Positions 9,856 through 17,609 of a stretch of DNA of 56,028 bases are shown here, one piece after another. Origin of the DNA: Candidatus Saccharimonadota bacterium (lineage in GTDB: Bacteria; Patescibacteriota; Saccharimonadia; Saccharimonadales; Saccharimonadaceae); the NCBI GenBank assembly GCA_027492735.1, contig JAPUEE010000018.1, positions 1 through 56,028 on the forward strand, in the 5' to 3' direction. A model generated the notes under the pieces. The model did not search any database. It was not told where the DNA came from and saw only the letters and a program-made list of their open reading frames with translations. How positions within the stretch are numbered: the stretch's first letter is position 1; every line of letters starts with the position of its first letter. The position numbers and the translations under genes are program-made.

Positions 9856-10527
9856 CTACCCCTCAACCTTGTACCCAAACCCACGGAGTGTGTGAATGAG
9901 GGGCTTTCCTTTGAACGGCTTGTCGATCTTGTGTCTCAGAGAGCTAATGTAGGCCTCGACGGTATTCGGTAACACGTCAGCATCAAAATCCCAAACATGG
10001 CTAACGATTTTATCCTTGTTCATCACTCTAGTCTGATTACGCATGAGATATTCTAGCAGGGCAAATTCCGTGCTAGTGAGATGGATCGCCGTTTTACCAC
10101 GACGTACGTCGTAATTGACGGTATCGAGCGTCAAGTCGCCGACTTTTAATATATTATCGATGGCATCCTGCGGTCGACGAAGGACCGCCCGAATACGCGC
10201 CAATAGTTCCTCGAAACTAAATGGTTTTACTAAATAATCATCTGCGCCAGCATCGAGACCCTCAACTCGATCGCGAATTTGCGATTTGGCAGTCAATATA
10301 ATGATTGGTGTCGTAATGTTACCAGCACGGATCTGTCGACAGATCTCGACACCGTCCATCCCCGGTAACATCCGATCTAAAATAATAACGTCGTATTCAT
10401 CGCCTAGCGCCGATGCTAGACCCGATTCTCCATCGTCACATACCTCGACAATGGATTTTTCTTGCTTTAGCCCGCGCGATAGGGCGCCGGCAATCTTTGG
10501 TTCGTCTTCTACTATTAAAACTTTCAT
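9856..10527 (-). CDS. OmpR/PhoB-family response regulator
   Basis: A 223-residue regulator when started at ATG 10527 (MKVLIVEDE). A longer in-frame start at 10545 adds six residues unlike the family. The receiver has the acidic pair E8/D9-like VEDE, phospho-acceptor D51 (IILDRMLPG), a Thr in ILTAKS and K101 in LVKPF. It ends in a winged-helix DNA-binding domain (SSLRHKID, THRGFGYK-like HTLRGFGYKVEG). It probably controls this transporter operon. The start has no Shine-Dalgarno. Confidence 0.95.
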   Translation of the reverse strand: MKVLIVEDEPKIAGALSRGLKQEKSIVEVCDDGESGLASALGDEYDVIILDRMLPGMDGVEICRQIRAGNITTPIIILTAKSQIRDRVEGLDAGADDYLVKPFSFEELLARIRAVLRRPQDAIDNILKVGDLTLDTVNYDVRRGKTAIHLTSTEFALLEYLMRNQTRVMNKDKIVSHVWDFDADVLPNTVEAYISSLRHKIDKPFKGKPLIHTLRGFGYKVEG

Positions 10528-10574
10528 AATGAATCTATTTAACACGCCAAACCTGAAAGCTGGCTGAATCTTAT

Positions 10575-10580
10575 ATTATA
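10575..10580 (-). promoter_or_regulatory. -10 box of the two-component/ABC operon
   Basis: TATAAT on the minus strand lies four bases past the end of the flavoprotein gene (10584). It would give a leader of about 40 bases to the ATG at 10527, unlike the leaderless genes nearby. Any -35 element lies inside the upstream gene. Confidence 0.45.
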
Positions 10581-10583
10581 GAA

Positions 10584-11954
10584 CTATCGAAGCTTTGCGC
10601 AAGCCAACCGCAACACCTCTGCCCATGATCCAAACGGCGGAATCAATCCCGCTAATTCATGCGCTGTCAGGCCTTTGTTGATAGCTAATGACGGTGCAAT
10701 AATCGTTTCCGCCGCATGCGGAGTCATAATAGTTGCACCCAGTAACGTTCCTTTGGCATCAGTTAGTACCTTACTAAATCCCAAACCGAAATTAGCAGCG
10801 TTGGCTCGTGTCACAGCAGTATTTGCTACGACCGAACGATGGAATGCGATGTCTTCGCGGACCAAATCCGTCTCATTCATGCCAATCGTGGCAATTTCTG
10901 GCGTCGTCCAAATTACCCGGGGCACACTAGTGCGGTCGAACGTGAGTAGGGAACGACCCCACATATTGTTAGCCACTATTTTGCTCTGAGCCAAGGCACC
11001 TTGAGTAGACTCAGATCGACCAGTGACGGCACCAGCAGCAAATATATGTCGCGAAGAGGTGATCAAGTGACTATCCGTATGGATGCCCGACTGGTCATAT
11101 TCCACGCCAGCATTCTCTAAACCAATGTCCGTGTTCGGAGTCCATCCGGCGGCAACGAGAACCCTCTCAACCTTGAGTGAATGTTCATGCTCACCCGTTA
11201 GGTAAGTGACTCGCGTAAGCGGACTCTCCTTTTTTACAGAAATGACACTTGCTGAGGTAATAATCTCCATACCTCGCTGCTTTCGAAAAATCTCCGTTAG
11301 AGCCTCCGATACCTCGTCATCCTGTTTGGGTAAGATACGCTTTTTGGATTCCAAGAGATAGACCTTTGTGCCAAATATAGCGAATAGTTCAGCTAACTGT
11401 ATGCCAGTAGCTCCGGCACCGATAATCATTAATGTTTTCGGCGGGCGTATCAGGTCAATAATTGTTTCTGCCGTAAGATAGTCGACCGCCTCGAGGCCTG
11501 GAATAGCAGGGATGGCCGGCGACGCGCCGGTAGCTATCAGGATCTTTTCCGCAGATAAATGGCGTCTCGCAATCGATAGTTGATTTGGTGATAAAAAGTG
11601 TGCCCGACCTTTGAATACGCTGATACCACGACCGCGTAAATAGTCACCCGTCGAAGCCACTCCCGAACGCTTGACTGTCAGATCTTTCCAGTTCTTTATA
11701 CTAGGATAATTGTAGCCAATGGTGCTCGTCCGAATCCCAAACTGCGCCGCTCGACGCGCCTCATCAAAAGCATGCGCTGCCGTAAGCAGTGACTGAAGAG
11801 GTAAATCGCCCACTGTCGGAGCCGATCCACCCAAAATCCCCTGTTCTATTACGGCTACCCGCCGGCCAGCTCGAGCAGCAGATTCTGCAGCGAGCGAGCC
11901 GGCTGGCCCACTCCCGATAACGATCAAATCGTAGTCGTAGGTTACCTTTGCCAT
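10584..11954 (-). CDS. Pyridine nucleotide-disulfide oxidoreductase-like flavoprotein lacking redox cysteines
   Basis: A 456-residue two-dinucleotide-binding flavoprotein of the mercuric reductase/lipoamide dehydrogenase group. The FAD-binding GSGPAG is at residues 14-19, and a second dinucleotide fold has GAGATG. FAAGAVTG matches the second FAD motif, and a C-terminal dimerisation domain is present. The motif that normally holds the redox disulfide (GGTCxNxGCxPSK) reads GGSAPTVGD here, with Ala45 and Asp50 at the two Cys positions. The C-terminal HPTxxE acid-base motif reads PPFGSWAE. It can probably still move electrons from NAD(P)H through FAD, but not by the disulfide mechanism. It is the last gene of an operon with 11964 and 12246 and has its own Shine-Dalgarno (AGGAGA). 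Confidence 0.88.
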   Translation of the reverse strand: MAKVTYDYDLIVIGSGPAGSLAAESAARAGRRVAVIEQGILGGSAPTVGDLPLQSLLTAAHAFDEARRAAQFGIRTSTIGYNYPSIKNWKDLTVKRSGVASTGDYLRGRGISVFKGRAHFLSPNQLSIARRHLSAEKILIATGASPAIPAIPGLEAVDYLTAETIIDLIRPPKTLMIIGAGATGIQLAELFAIFGTKVYLLESKKRILPKQDDEVSEALTEIFRKQRGMEIITSASVISVKKESPLTRVTYLTGEHEHSLKVERVLVAAGWTPNTDIGLENAGVEYDQSGIHTDSHLITSSRHIFAAGAVTGRSESTQGALAQSKIVANNMWGRSLLTFDRTSVPRVIWTTPEIATIGMNETDLVREDIAFHRSVVANTAVTRANAANFGLGFSKVLTDAKGTLLGATIMTPHAAETIIAPSLAINKGLTAHELAGLIPPFGSWAEVLRLACAKLR

Positions 11955-11963
11955 GGCTTTCTC

Positions 11964-12224
11964 CTAGAACATCCTTTTTTCATTTTCATAAAAATAGGCT
12001 GCATCTGGATCATAATCGGCTAGAGCTGCCGCTGTTTGCAATCGCAATTCACGAGCCGTAAATTCAGTTTTGTCGCCCAGCCAACTCTCAACTTTGTGAA
12101 TTACTCGGGCCGCAAAGTCTTCAGCCTGACCAGACATACTATGATTAGCCATAACTGCACCTTTGACAGCAATAGATAATCGATTACTATCATAGTCTTC
12201 TTTTCTGATAATCTGCGTTTTCAT
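11964..12224 (-). CDS. Small ATP-cone-like protein
   Basis: An 86-residue soluble protein. It resembles an isolated ATP-cone domain: an N-terminal strand-like segment, an Asn-Arg-Leu helix, an Ala/Glu-rich helix with AARVIHKVE, a TARELRLQTAAAL helix and a C-terminal DPDAAYFYENEKR. ATP cones bind ATP/dATP and normally sit at the N-terminus of ribonucleotide reductases or of NrdR. No reductase adjoins it, only the flavoprotein (nine bases downstream) and a membrane protein. The start is fixed by AAGGAG. The family assignment is by eye and uncertain; a lineage-specific unknown is the alternative. Confidence 0.6.
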   Translation of the reverse strand: MKTQIIRKEDYDSNRLSIAVKGAVMANHSMSGQAEDFAARVIHKVESWLGDKTEFTARELRLQTAAALADYDPDAAYFYENEKRMF

Positions 12225-12245
12225 TTTTTCTCCTTTTTCTTCTCT

Positions 12246-12947
12246 TTACGCCACGTATGTTAATAAATAAATGCTGAGCGTGATCATCAATATACCAGCC
12301 GTAATCTGCAGGAATCGTTTATTTTGCTCACGCCACCGCTGAATCGCGCTAACTTTGTACCCGCGCGAGTATGCTATAGCCAGAGCTATTTGCGGCGTAG
12401 CAGCAATTACTGCATAGACAATGATTGCCAAATAGTAGGAACTCCCGCTCATACTGGATGCTATATAGGCGGCTATCATCATAGGAAATGCTATAAATAC
12501 GATTTCTAATAGAACTGCCATGCCACCGAGCAAGAAACTTCTGTCAACACTACTCGCCCGTTTTGTCGCTGCGTACAATCGCTCAGCAAAACGCCGTGGC
12601 AGCCAGAGCCTGGTGCCTTTTGGATCATATCGATAGTAAAATAATAACACCGCAAAGCCAGCTGTCATGAGAGTTGAAATCAGCACCAAAAATACAAAAT
12701 TATTATCCGACCAGCCGGTCACCTTGAACATCCAGGCGAGCCCCACAACTAGAGCAAGTGTCACCACCATAGATCCTGCTATATAACTCGCCATGAGCGC
12801 ACTATGCCCACGTTTAGCTCGATGATTCGCGAGAGACACGCCCGATAGCAATGTTAGTATACTAATACTCAAGCTAAAACTAGCTTGTACAATCGCAACT
12901 ATGGCTATAGGTAGCCATAGTGCCATCACTAGAGTATTTGTGTCCAT
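12246..12947 (-). CDS. Six-helix integral membrane protein
   Basis: A 233-residue protein with about six hydrophobic helices (residues 8-33, 52-75, 83-106, 139-165, 168-192, 213-232) and a basic cytoplasmic loop (RRFAERLYAATKRAS) between helices 3 and 4. This three-plus-three layout recalls the LysE/DsbD/CcdA-type transporters, but I see no diagnostic motif. It is the first gene of the operon with the ATP-cone-like protein and the flavoprotein, so a membrane partner for electron or thiol transfer, or an exporter, is plausible. AAGGAG lies about a dozen bases before ATG. Confidence 0.65.
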   Translation of the reverse strand: MDTNTLVMALWLPIAIVAIVQASFSLSISILTLLSGVSLANHRAKRGHSALMASYIAGSMVVTLALVVGLAWMFKVTGWSDNNFVFLVLISTLMTAGFAVLLFYYRYDPKGTRLWLPRRFAERLYAATKRASSVDRSFLLGGMAVLLEIVFIAFPMMIAAYIASSMSGSSYYLAIIVYAVIAATPQIALAIAYSRGYKVSAIQRWREQNKRFLQITAGILMITLSIYLLTYVA

Positions 12948-13039
12948 TATCTGTTGCTTCTCCTTGAGCTATATTTTACCACTAACTCTATAAAAGCACA
13001 AACGAAATGATTTGTACCATTTTTTCTTCTACCATTGTA

Positions 13040-13068
13040 TTGACAAAATGTCTAAAATTTGCTAGTAT
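13040..13068 (+). promoter_or_regulatory. Near-consensus promoter of the 43-aa peptide gene
   Basis: TTGACA (13040-13045), a 17-base spacer, and TAGTAT (13063-13068) preceded by TGC (an extended -10). It is one of the best full promoters in the window. Confidence 0.75.
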
Positions 13069-13109
13069 AGATAACATCAACAACTAATTAAACAAAAAGG
13101 AACTACATC

Positions 13110-13241
13110 ATGTCAAACACCGAACCAAAACTCGAAATACCAGCCTCAGACGAGAGTCTACAATCTCGCTTGCAACGCTTTGGAGGATCCATAATCGCGA
13201 AGAGACTCCTCGAACTAGAAGACGTAGATTTAGGTATCTAA
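13110..13241 (+). CDS. Small 43-residue protein, unknown
   Basis: An ORF of 43 codons plus TAA beginning MSNTEPKLE and ending DVDLGI. It contains an amphipathic stretch (LQSRLQRFGGSIIAKRLLEL, about residues 18-37) between acidic ends. There is no Cys, no signal peptide and no membrane segment. It is supported by a strong upstream promoter and AAAAAGGA (13095-13102) eight bases before ATG. It lies between divergent operons and just upstream of the tRNA pair. It could be a small regulator, an antitoxin-like peptide or a peptide precursor; nothing in the sequence decides. Confidence 0.6.
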   Translation: MSNTEPKLEIPASDESLQSRLQRFGGSIIAKRLLELEDVDLGI

Positions 13242-13251
13242 CGGCGATGAT

Positions 13252-13280
13252 TTGCGTTAATCCGGGTGATTTGCTATAAT
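13252..13280 (+). promoter_or_regulatory. Promoter of the two CAU tRNA genes
   Basis: TTGCGT (13252-13257), a 17-base spacer and a perfect TATAAT (13275-13280) preceded by TGC. A 57-base leader with small stem-loops (CACG-CGTG, CTCTG-CAGAG) precedes the first tRNA. Confidence 0.7.
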
Positions 13281-13337
13281 CGTCCCCGGTAATTGGTCAG
13301 GATCACGGTAACGTGGCTCTGCCAGCCAGAGTAATAC

Positions 13338-13414
13338 GGCACCGTAGCTCAGTTGGTTAGAGCGTAGGACTCATAAGCCTGAGGTCGCTGGTTCGATCCC
13401 AGCCGGTGCTACCA
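13338..13414 (+). tRNA. tRNA-Met (CAU), probably elongator
   Basis: A 77-base cloverleaf with encoded CCA. The acceptor GGCACCG pairs with CGGTGCT (G1-U72 wobble), the D-arm is GCTC-GAGC, the anticodon loop is CTCATAA and the T-arm is GCTGG-TTCGATC-CCAGC. The anticodon stem has an A-G opposition next to the loop. The D-arm and AGGTC variable region look like elongator Met; tRNA-Ile2 (lysidine) cannot be excluded from sequence alone. Confidence 0.9.
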
Positions 13415-13444
13415 AGTTTATATCATTAGGTTCAGTTTATATAT

Positions 13445-13522
13445 CGCGGGGTGGAGCAGTCTGGTCAGCTCGCTTGGCTCATAACCAAGAGGTCGTTGGT
13501 TCAAATCCAACCCCCGCCACCA
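13445..13522 (+). tRNA. Initiator tRNA-fMet (CAU)
   Basis: A 78-base tRNA with encoded CCA. The initiator marks are an unpaired 1-72 position (C1 opposite C72, where E. coli has C1-A72), the A11-U24 D-stem (GAGC/GCTC) and a CTCATAA loop. The anticodon stem is CTTGG/CCAAG, so only two of the three consecutive G-C pairs typical of initiators (30-40, 31-39) are kept; 29-41 is U-A. Confidence 0.93.
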
Positions 13523-13530
13523 AGTAAAGA

Positions 13531-13555
13531 AGGGCATCTATGTATGGCCTTTTTT
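13531..13555 (+). terminator. Terminator after the tRNA pair
   Basis: AGGGCAT and ATGGCCT pair with one central G-G mismatch around a six-base loop, followed by six T. It is a modest rho-independent terminator. Confidence 0.5.
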
Positions 13556-13568
13556 ATTTTGTTAAAAA

Positions 13569-13595
13569 TTGACAAACGCTAATGCTTACTATAAA
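13569..13595 (+). promoter_or_regulatory. Promoter of the 13607 gene
   Basis: TTGACA (13569-13574) and TATAAA (13590-13595) with a 15-base spacer. The box ends 11 bases before ATG, so the leader is only a few bases. Confidence 0.5.
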
Positions 13596-13606
13596 ATGAA
13601 CACATT

Positions 13607-14176
13607 ATGAATAAAACATCAAAAAAATCTACAAAAAAGAGCTCGAAACAAAATCACAGTATGAAAGGTCTTGCCATCATATTATTTGGAGTCATTACCC
13701 TGTCGGTTCTCGGTACTCTGACCTTTCATAGAATTACCGCCAGCCAGCGCCTGCAGCGAATTAATGCCGTCTACCAGAACATCGATCTGGATGATAGTTA
13801 CCTTATGGCGTCTAGCAACGTATTCGGCGAAAAGCAGGTCTACAGCTGGGACAAAGGTCGCACTTCATCGTCATATATAATCTACTATCACGGTGCTAAT
13901 GTCGATGTTACCGCTGCGGAGCTGAAAAAGAAGATCGAGGCAGCTGGATTCGAATATTTCGAAGAACCCTACCCAGGTAGCGCCGATGTACAGTGGCATT
14001 TCAAATCAAAAGACGGTGTCTATGTTCGCCTAACTGTTTCCAGCAAATCACGCAACGAGGCCATTCGAGATGCAAACCTGATGCATCAAGACGATTCTGC
14101 TGCCCTCAACATGGATCCAAACGCTGGTCCATCCGTCGTCACGATCAAGGTTAATCTCGACGACAACAACGAATAA
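13607..14176 (+). CDS. Membrane-anchored extracytoplasmic protein, unknown
   Basis: A 189-residue protein. A strongly basic Lys/Ser-rich N-terminus (about 1-22) precedes one hydrophobic helix (about 24-43), followed by a soluble domain of about 145 residues that is predicted outside. The domain has no Cys and alternates charged and aromatic residues (YSWDKGRTSSSYIIYYHG, FEYFEEPYPG). I do not recognise the family. It has its own near-leaderless promoter and is the only gene between the tRNA pair and the ABC-F gene. Confidence 0.75.
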   Translation: MNKTSKKSTKKSSKQNHSMKGLAIILFGVITLSVLGTLTFHRITASQRLQRINAVYQNIDLDDSYLMASSNVFGEKQVYSWDKGRTSSSYIIYYHGANVDVTAAELKKKIEAAGFEYFEEPYPGSADVQWHFKSKDGVYVRLTVSSKSRNEAIRDANLMHQDDSAALNMDPNAGPSVVTIKVNLDDNNE

Positions 14177-14225
14177 ACGCCATCTCTGTTACAATATGGG
14201 CAGCCATAGTGTACTTCCTCGCTCG

Positions 14226-14250
14226 GTCAGACAAACTAAGTTCGTCTGAC
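14226..14250. repeat. 25-bp palindrome over the ABC-F promoter
   Basis: GTCAGAC (14226-14232) and GTCTGAC (14244-14250) with inner AACT/AGTT around a central A; positions 7-from-centre A and C are the only mismatch pair. It covers the -35 position of the ABC-F promoter (-10 at 14264-14269). It may be an operator, or a hairpin ending the upstream transcript; no T-tract follows it. Confidence 0.6.
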
Positions 14251-14263
14251 TCTCACTTCGTAG

Positions 14264-14269
14264 TACAAT
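14264..14269 (+). promoter_or_regulatory. -10 box of the ABC-F gene
   Basis: TACAAT ends eight bases before ATG 14278, with no Shine-Dalgarno. A leaderless or near-leaderless start is predicted. Confidence 0.55.
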
Positions 14270-14277
14270 AGAGAGCT

Positions 14278-16026
14278 ATGATCGCTGATATCACTGTAAC
14301 CGAGAAATCTTTCGGACCAAAACTTCTCATGAGTAATGTGAAGTTTTCGGTTGATGATGGTGAAAAAGTGGGTATTATCGGCCGCAATGGCGTCGGAAAA
14401 TCGACACTATTCGGTATCCTCGCTGGTACTGACACTGATTTTACTGGTGATATTATCTATAGGCGCGGCACAACAGTAGTGGCAACCGCCCAGGAACACC
14501 ATGCCATGGGTGACACTACCGTACTTCAATATGTACTCGCGGGCCTACCGGAATATTCCACGCTGAGCCATATTATCGAAACCTACCCGACAACTATGGG
14601 CGATAATATGAAAAAGATTGAGGAATATACCGCCGCCTTGCAGCGATATGAGGATAAAGGTTTTTACCAGATCGAGGAACAAATCGAACGTGAGCTCGCA
14701 AATTTCCAACTACCTGATGTTGCCCACCGCCCTTTTTCAACCCTTTCCGGTGGTCAAAAACGCCTGGTTGAGGTCGTCAAAATCATGCATTCCGATGCTC
14801 ATTTAGCACTGGTTGATGAGCCAACCAACCACATGGACTATGTCGCCAAAGCACAATTTATTGACTGGCTAAAAGGTGCGCGCGAGGCGGTCCTGGTTAT
14901 CACGCACGATCGTGATGTTTTGGCTGAAGTTGACCGAATCATAGAACTAAAAGATGGCGGAAATGCCAGCTACAAAGGTAACTACGATGCCTATCTGAAA
15001 CAAAATGCTGTATCAACTGGCTCGCAAATGAACGAATTTGAACTCATCGAAAAACGGATCGTGAATCTCAAACAAAAAGCAATCGACTACCAGCGGCTCA
15101 AGGAAAAATCGCGTAATCCCGGTACCATCCAGAAATTCAAACGGCTCGAGGAAAACTCACGCAAAGAATTAGCTGAGCTCCAAGCCAAGGAAAAGCCGAC
15201 ATTTTGGATCGACAAAGAATCAGTCGAGAACTTGAATTATAAAATTGCTAGCCAATACGACAAGTTCAAGGCTCGTAATGTTCGCATCAATCTAAAAGAT
15301 GACAGCTCCCGCAGTAAACACGTTCTCGTGAGCGCTCGAGATCTAGCACTCGGGTACGATGAGCGTCTATTATTTGAGGGTATTGATATCGATCTGCGCG
15401 AAGGTGAAGCCGTGGAGCTGCGTGGCCGAAATGGTGCCGGTAAAACTACCTTGATCAAGGCACTATTAAAATCATCCACCTCTACGACTCCTTTTTCGAA
15501 GGCTCTGGCTTCCCGCCAGAGCGAGGCAAGACAAGAGCAATTAGCGCCGAGCGCGCCTGAGAAAAAGGAAGTCAGAGAGGAACCCGTAATGTTTAGCGGC
15601 GAGCTAACACTCGACTCTCAGGTTCGCGTTGGCATTTATGAACAAGAAGTCTCGCCGACTTATTTCGATTTACCACTCGAAGAAGCCATTGAACGTATGT
15701 ATCTCGATCGCAATCTCGCTATTACTACCACCAAAGTCCGTAGTCTCATGAGTGATTACCTCTTTACCGAGGGTGACGGAAAAATCCCTATTAGACGTCT
15801 CAGCGGTGGACAAAAAGCCCGCTTTCAATTAATTACGATGCTCGCGAATGATCCCCGGCTTCTCATTCTGGACGAACCGACGAATCACCTGGACTTACCG
15901 AGTATCGAAGAACTCGAAACCGCCCTCGCCAAATACAATGGCGCCGTTCTCTATGTCAGCCACGACAGTTATTTCCGATCAAAGCTCGGCGGTGAAGTAG
16001 TTGAACTAAAAAGCCCCGAGGTATAG
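14278..16026 (+). CDS. ABC-F family ribosome-associated ATPase
   Basis: A 582-residue soluble protein with two ABC domains and no membrane segment. Walker A motifs are GRNGVGKST and GRNGAGKTT. Signatures are LSGGQKRLVEV and LSGGQKARFQL. Walker B regions are LALVDEPTNHMD and LLILDEPTNHLD. A charged helical linker of about 80 residues joins them (about 245-325). The second domain has a Ser/Ala/Glu-rich insertion (about 400-438) between Walker A and the Q-loop region. ABC-F proteins bind the ribosomal E site and act in translation quality control or antibiotic protection. A palindrome over its promoter hints at regulation. I cannot say which ABC-F subgroup it belongs to. Confidence 0.92.
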   Translation: MIADITVTEKSFGPKLLMSNVKFSVDDGEKVGIIGRNGVGKSTLFGILAGTDTDFTGDIIYRRGTTVVATAQEHHAMGDTTVLQYVLAGLPEYSTLSHIIETYPTTMGDNMKKIEEYTAALQRYEDKGFYQIEEQIERELANFQLPDVAHRPFSTLSGGQKRLVEVVKIMHSDAHLALVDEPTNHMDYVAKAQFIDWLKGAREAVLVITHDRDVLAEVDRIIELKDGGNASYKGNYDAYLKQNAVSTGSQMNEFELIEKRIVNLKQKAIDYQRLKEKSRNPGTIQKFKRLEENSRKELAELQAKEKPTFWIDKESVENLNYKIASQYDKFKARNVRINLKDDSSRSKHVLVSARDLALGYDERLLFEGIDIDLREGEAVELRGRNGAGKTTLIKALLKSSTSTTPFSKALASRQSEARQEQLAPSAPEKKEVREEPVMFSGELTLDSQVRVGIYEQEVSPTYFDLPLEEAIERMYLDRNLAITTTKVRSLMSDYLFTEGDGKIPIRRLSGGQKARFQLITMLANDPRLLILDEPTNHLDLPSIEELETALAKYNGAVLYVSHDSYFRSKLGGEVVELKSPEV

Positions 16027-16038
16027 CTCAGGGCTTTT
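16008..16038. terminator. Bidirectional terminator between ABC-F and rny
   Basis: AAAAGCCC-C-GAG pairs with CTC-A-GGGCTTTT around a six-base loop. The ABC-F stop codon lies inside the hairpin. T-runs on both strands let it serve the two convergent genes. Confidence 0.7.
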
Positions 16039-16054
16039 CAAGTAGTCATCCTAC

Positions 16055-17542
16055 TTACTTGGCATATTCGATCGCTCGAGTTTCGCGGATCACATTCACC
16101 TTGATGGTACCTGGATACTGCATGGTTGATTCGATTTTGTTCGCGATATCACGAGATAGTTTGATAGCAGACAAGTCATCGATACGTTCTGGTCTGACGA
16201 TAACACGAACTTCGCGGCCAGCCGAAATGGCGTAGGCTTTGTCGATGCCTTCGAAACCAGTAGCGATATTCTCGAGATCACGCATGCGTTCGATAAAGTT
16301 CTCGGCGCTAATATTGCGAGCACCTGGACGAGCTGCAGACAATGCGTCACAGACACGAACAACGATAGCCTCGGGTGTTGTTGCCTCAATGTCATCATGG
16401 TGAGCCTCGATCGCATGAGCAATCGCTTCGCTCATACCATATTTACGAGCTAATTCAGCACCGATATGGTGATGTTTGCCTTCGATGCGATGAGTAACGG
16501 CCTTGCCTACATCATGGAGCAAAGTCGCGATTTTCGTAGTACGAACATCAGCACCGACTTCCTCGGCAATAACGCCAGCCAGTTGGGCCATTTCGGTCGA
16601 ATGTTTTAGCACGTTCTGACCATACGAAGTCCGGAATTTTAATTCACCGAGCAAACGTAGCATTTCTGGTGGAATACCGACCACTCCCGCTTCGCGCGCA
16701 GCGTCTTCACCAGCACGGACAATTTCTTTGTCGATCTGTTTTTGTGCTTTTTCGACAACTTCTTCGATACGAGCCGGATGGATACGACCATCTTTCATGA
16801 GCATTTCGAGTGCTATTCGTGCTGTCTGGCGGCGGACCGGATCAAAGCTCGAGAGAATAATCATACCTGGAGTATCATCGACGAGAATATCAACGCCAGT
16901 CGCACGCTGGAGAGCCTGAATGTTGCGGCCTTCCTTGCCAATGATGCGGCCTTTCATCTCCTCGTCAGTGAGCTCGACTGCTGTCACCGTACGCTCAGCA
17001 GTTACATCGCTCGCCATACGCTCCATAGCAGTCAAAATCACCATCTGCGCCTTTTCCTCGGCACTATCCTCGGCCTCACGCTGTAGTTTCGTGACTAATC
17101 CAGTCAGGTCGCCTTTGATGTCGCGCTCGGTCATTGCCATCAACTTTTCAGCAGCTTCGGTCTTTGATAATTTAGCGATTTTTTCGAGTTTTTCCTGCTG
17201 TTTGTCACGAATATCACGGACTTCGCCTTTGAGTTTGTCGATATCTGTCTCGGAGGCGCGGATTTTCTCGGCGCGCTTATCCAGCTCCTCGATTTTCGAG
17301 ACAATAGCATGCTCGCGCTCGGCAACTTTGTCTTCTGATTTTTTCAAGTCACGACGTAATTCGTCAGCTTCTTTTTTTGCTGTTTCGGTCGCTTTTAGGA
17401 TAATGTCGCTCGCCTTGTTCTGAGCATTGGCTAGGATTTTATCGGCTTTTGCCCCTTTTTGCGCACTCTGTACTTTGGTGTATGCGAAAGCTCCACCACC
17501 GCCAACCACGAGGCTGACGAGTGCAATTACTACTGTTTCCAT
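16055..17542 (-). CDS. rny: Ribonuclease Y
   Basis: A 495-residue endoribonuclease. An N-terminal helix (about 4-22) anchors it to the membrane, and a long Ala/Glu/Lys coiled coil (about 25-180) follows. The KH domain has GRIIGKEGRNIQ, and the HD domain has LLHDVGKA and KHHHIGAELA. RNase Y initiates mRNA decay. The window also holds RNase J and PNPase, so the Gram-positive-type degradation set is present. ATG is preceded by GGAAAGG, and the transcript has a leader of about 130 bases. Confidence 0.96.
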   Translation of the reverse strand: METVVIALVSLVVGGGGAFAYTKVQSAQKGAKADKILANAQNKASDIILKATETAKKEADELRRDLKKSEDKVAEREHAIVSKIEELDKRAEKIRASETDIDKLKGEVRDIRDKQQEKLEKIAKLSKTEAAEKLMAMTERDIKGDLTGLVTKLQREAEDSAEEKAQMVILTAMERMASDVTAERTVTAVELTDEEMKGRIIGKEGRNIQALQRATGVDILVDDTPGMIILSSFDPVRRQTARIALEMLMKDGRIHPARIEEVVEKAQKQIDKEIVRAGEDAAREAGVVGIPPEMLRLLGELKFRTSYGQNVLKHSTEMAQLAGVIAEEVGADVRTTKIATLLHDVGKAVTHRIEGKHHHIGAELARKYGMSEAIAHAIEAHHDDIEATTPEAIVVRVCDALSAARPGARNISAENFIERMRDLENIATGFEGIDKAYAISAGREVRVIVRPERIDDLSAIKLSRDIANKIESTMQYPGTIKVNVIRETRAIEYAK

Positions 17543-17609
17543 ACTAACCTTTCCGTTGCCCGCTCACTGTAAGGCATATCTTCATCGTCACTCACACTGG
17601 TTCGGATGA

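Noticed and set aside
16742-17423. Plus-strand open frames opposite rny
   Set aside because: They mirror the coiled-coil and KH codons of rny in Ser/Ala-rich translations and have no ribosome site.
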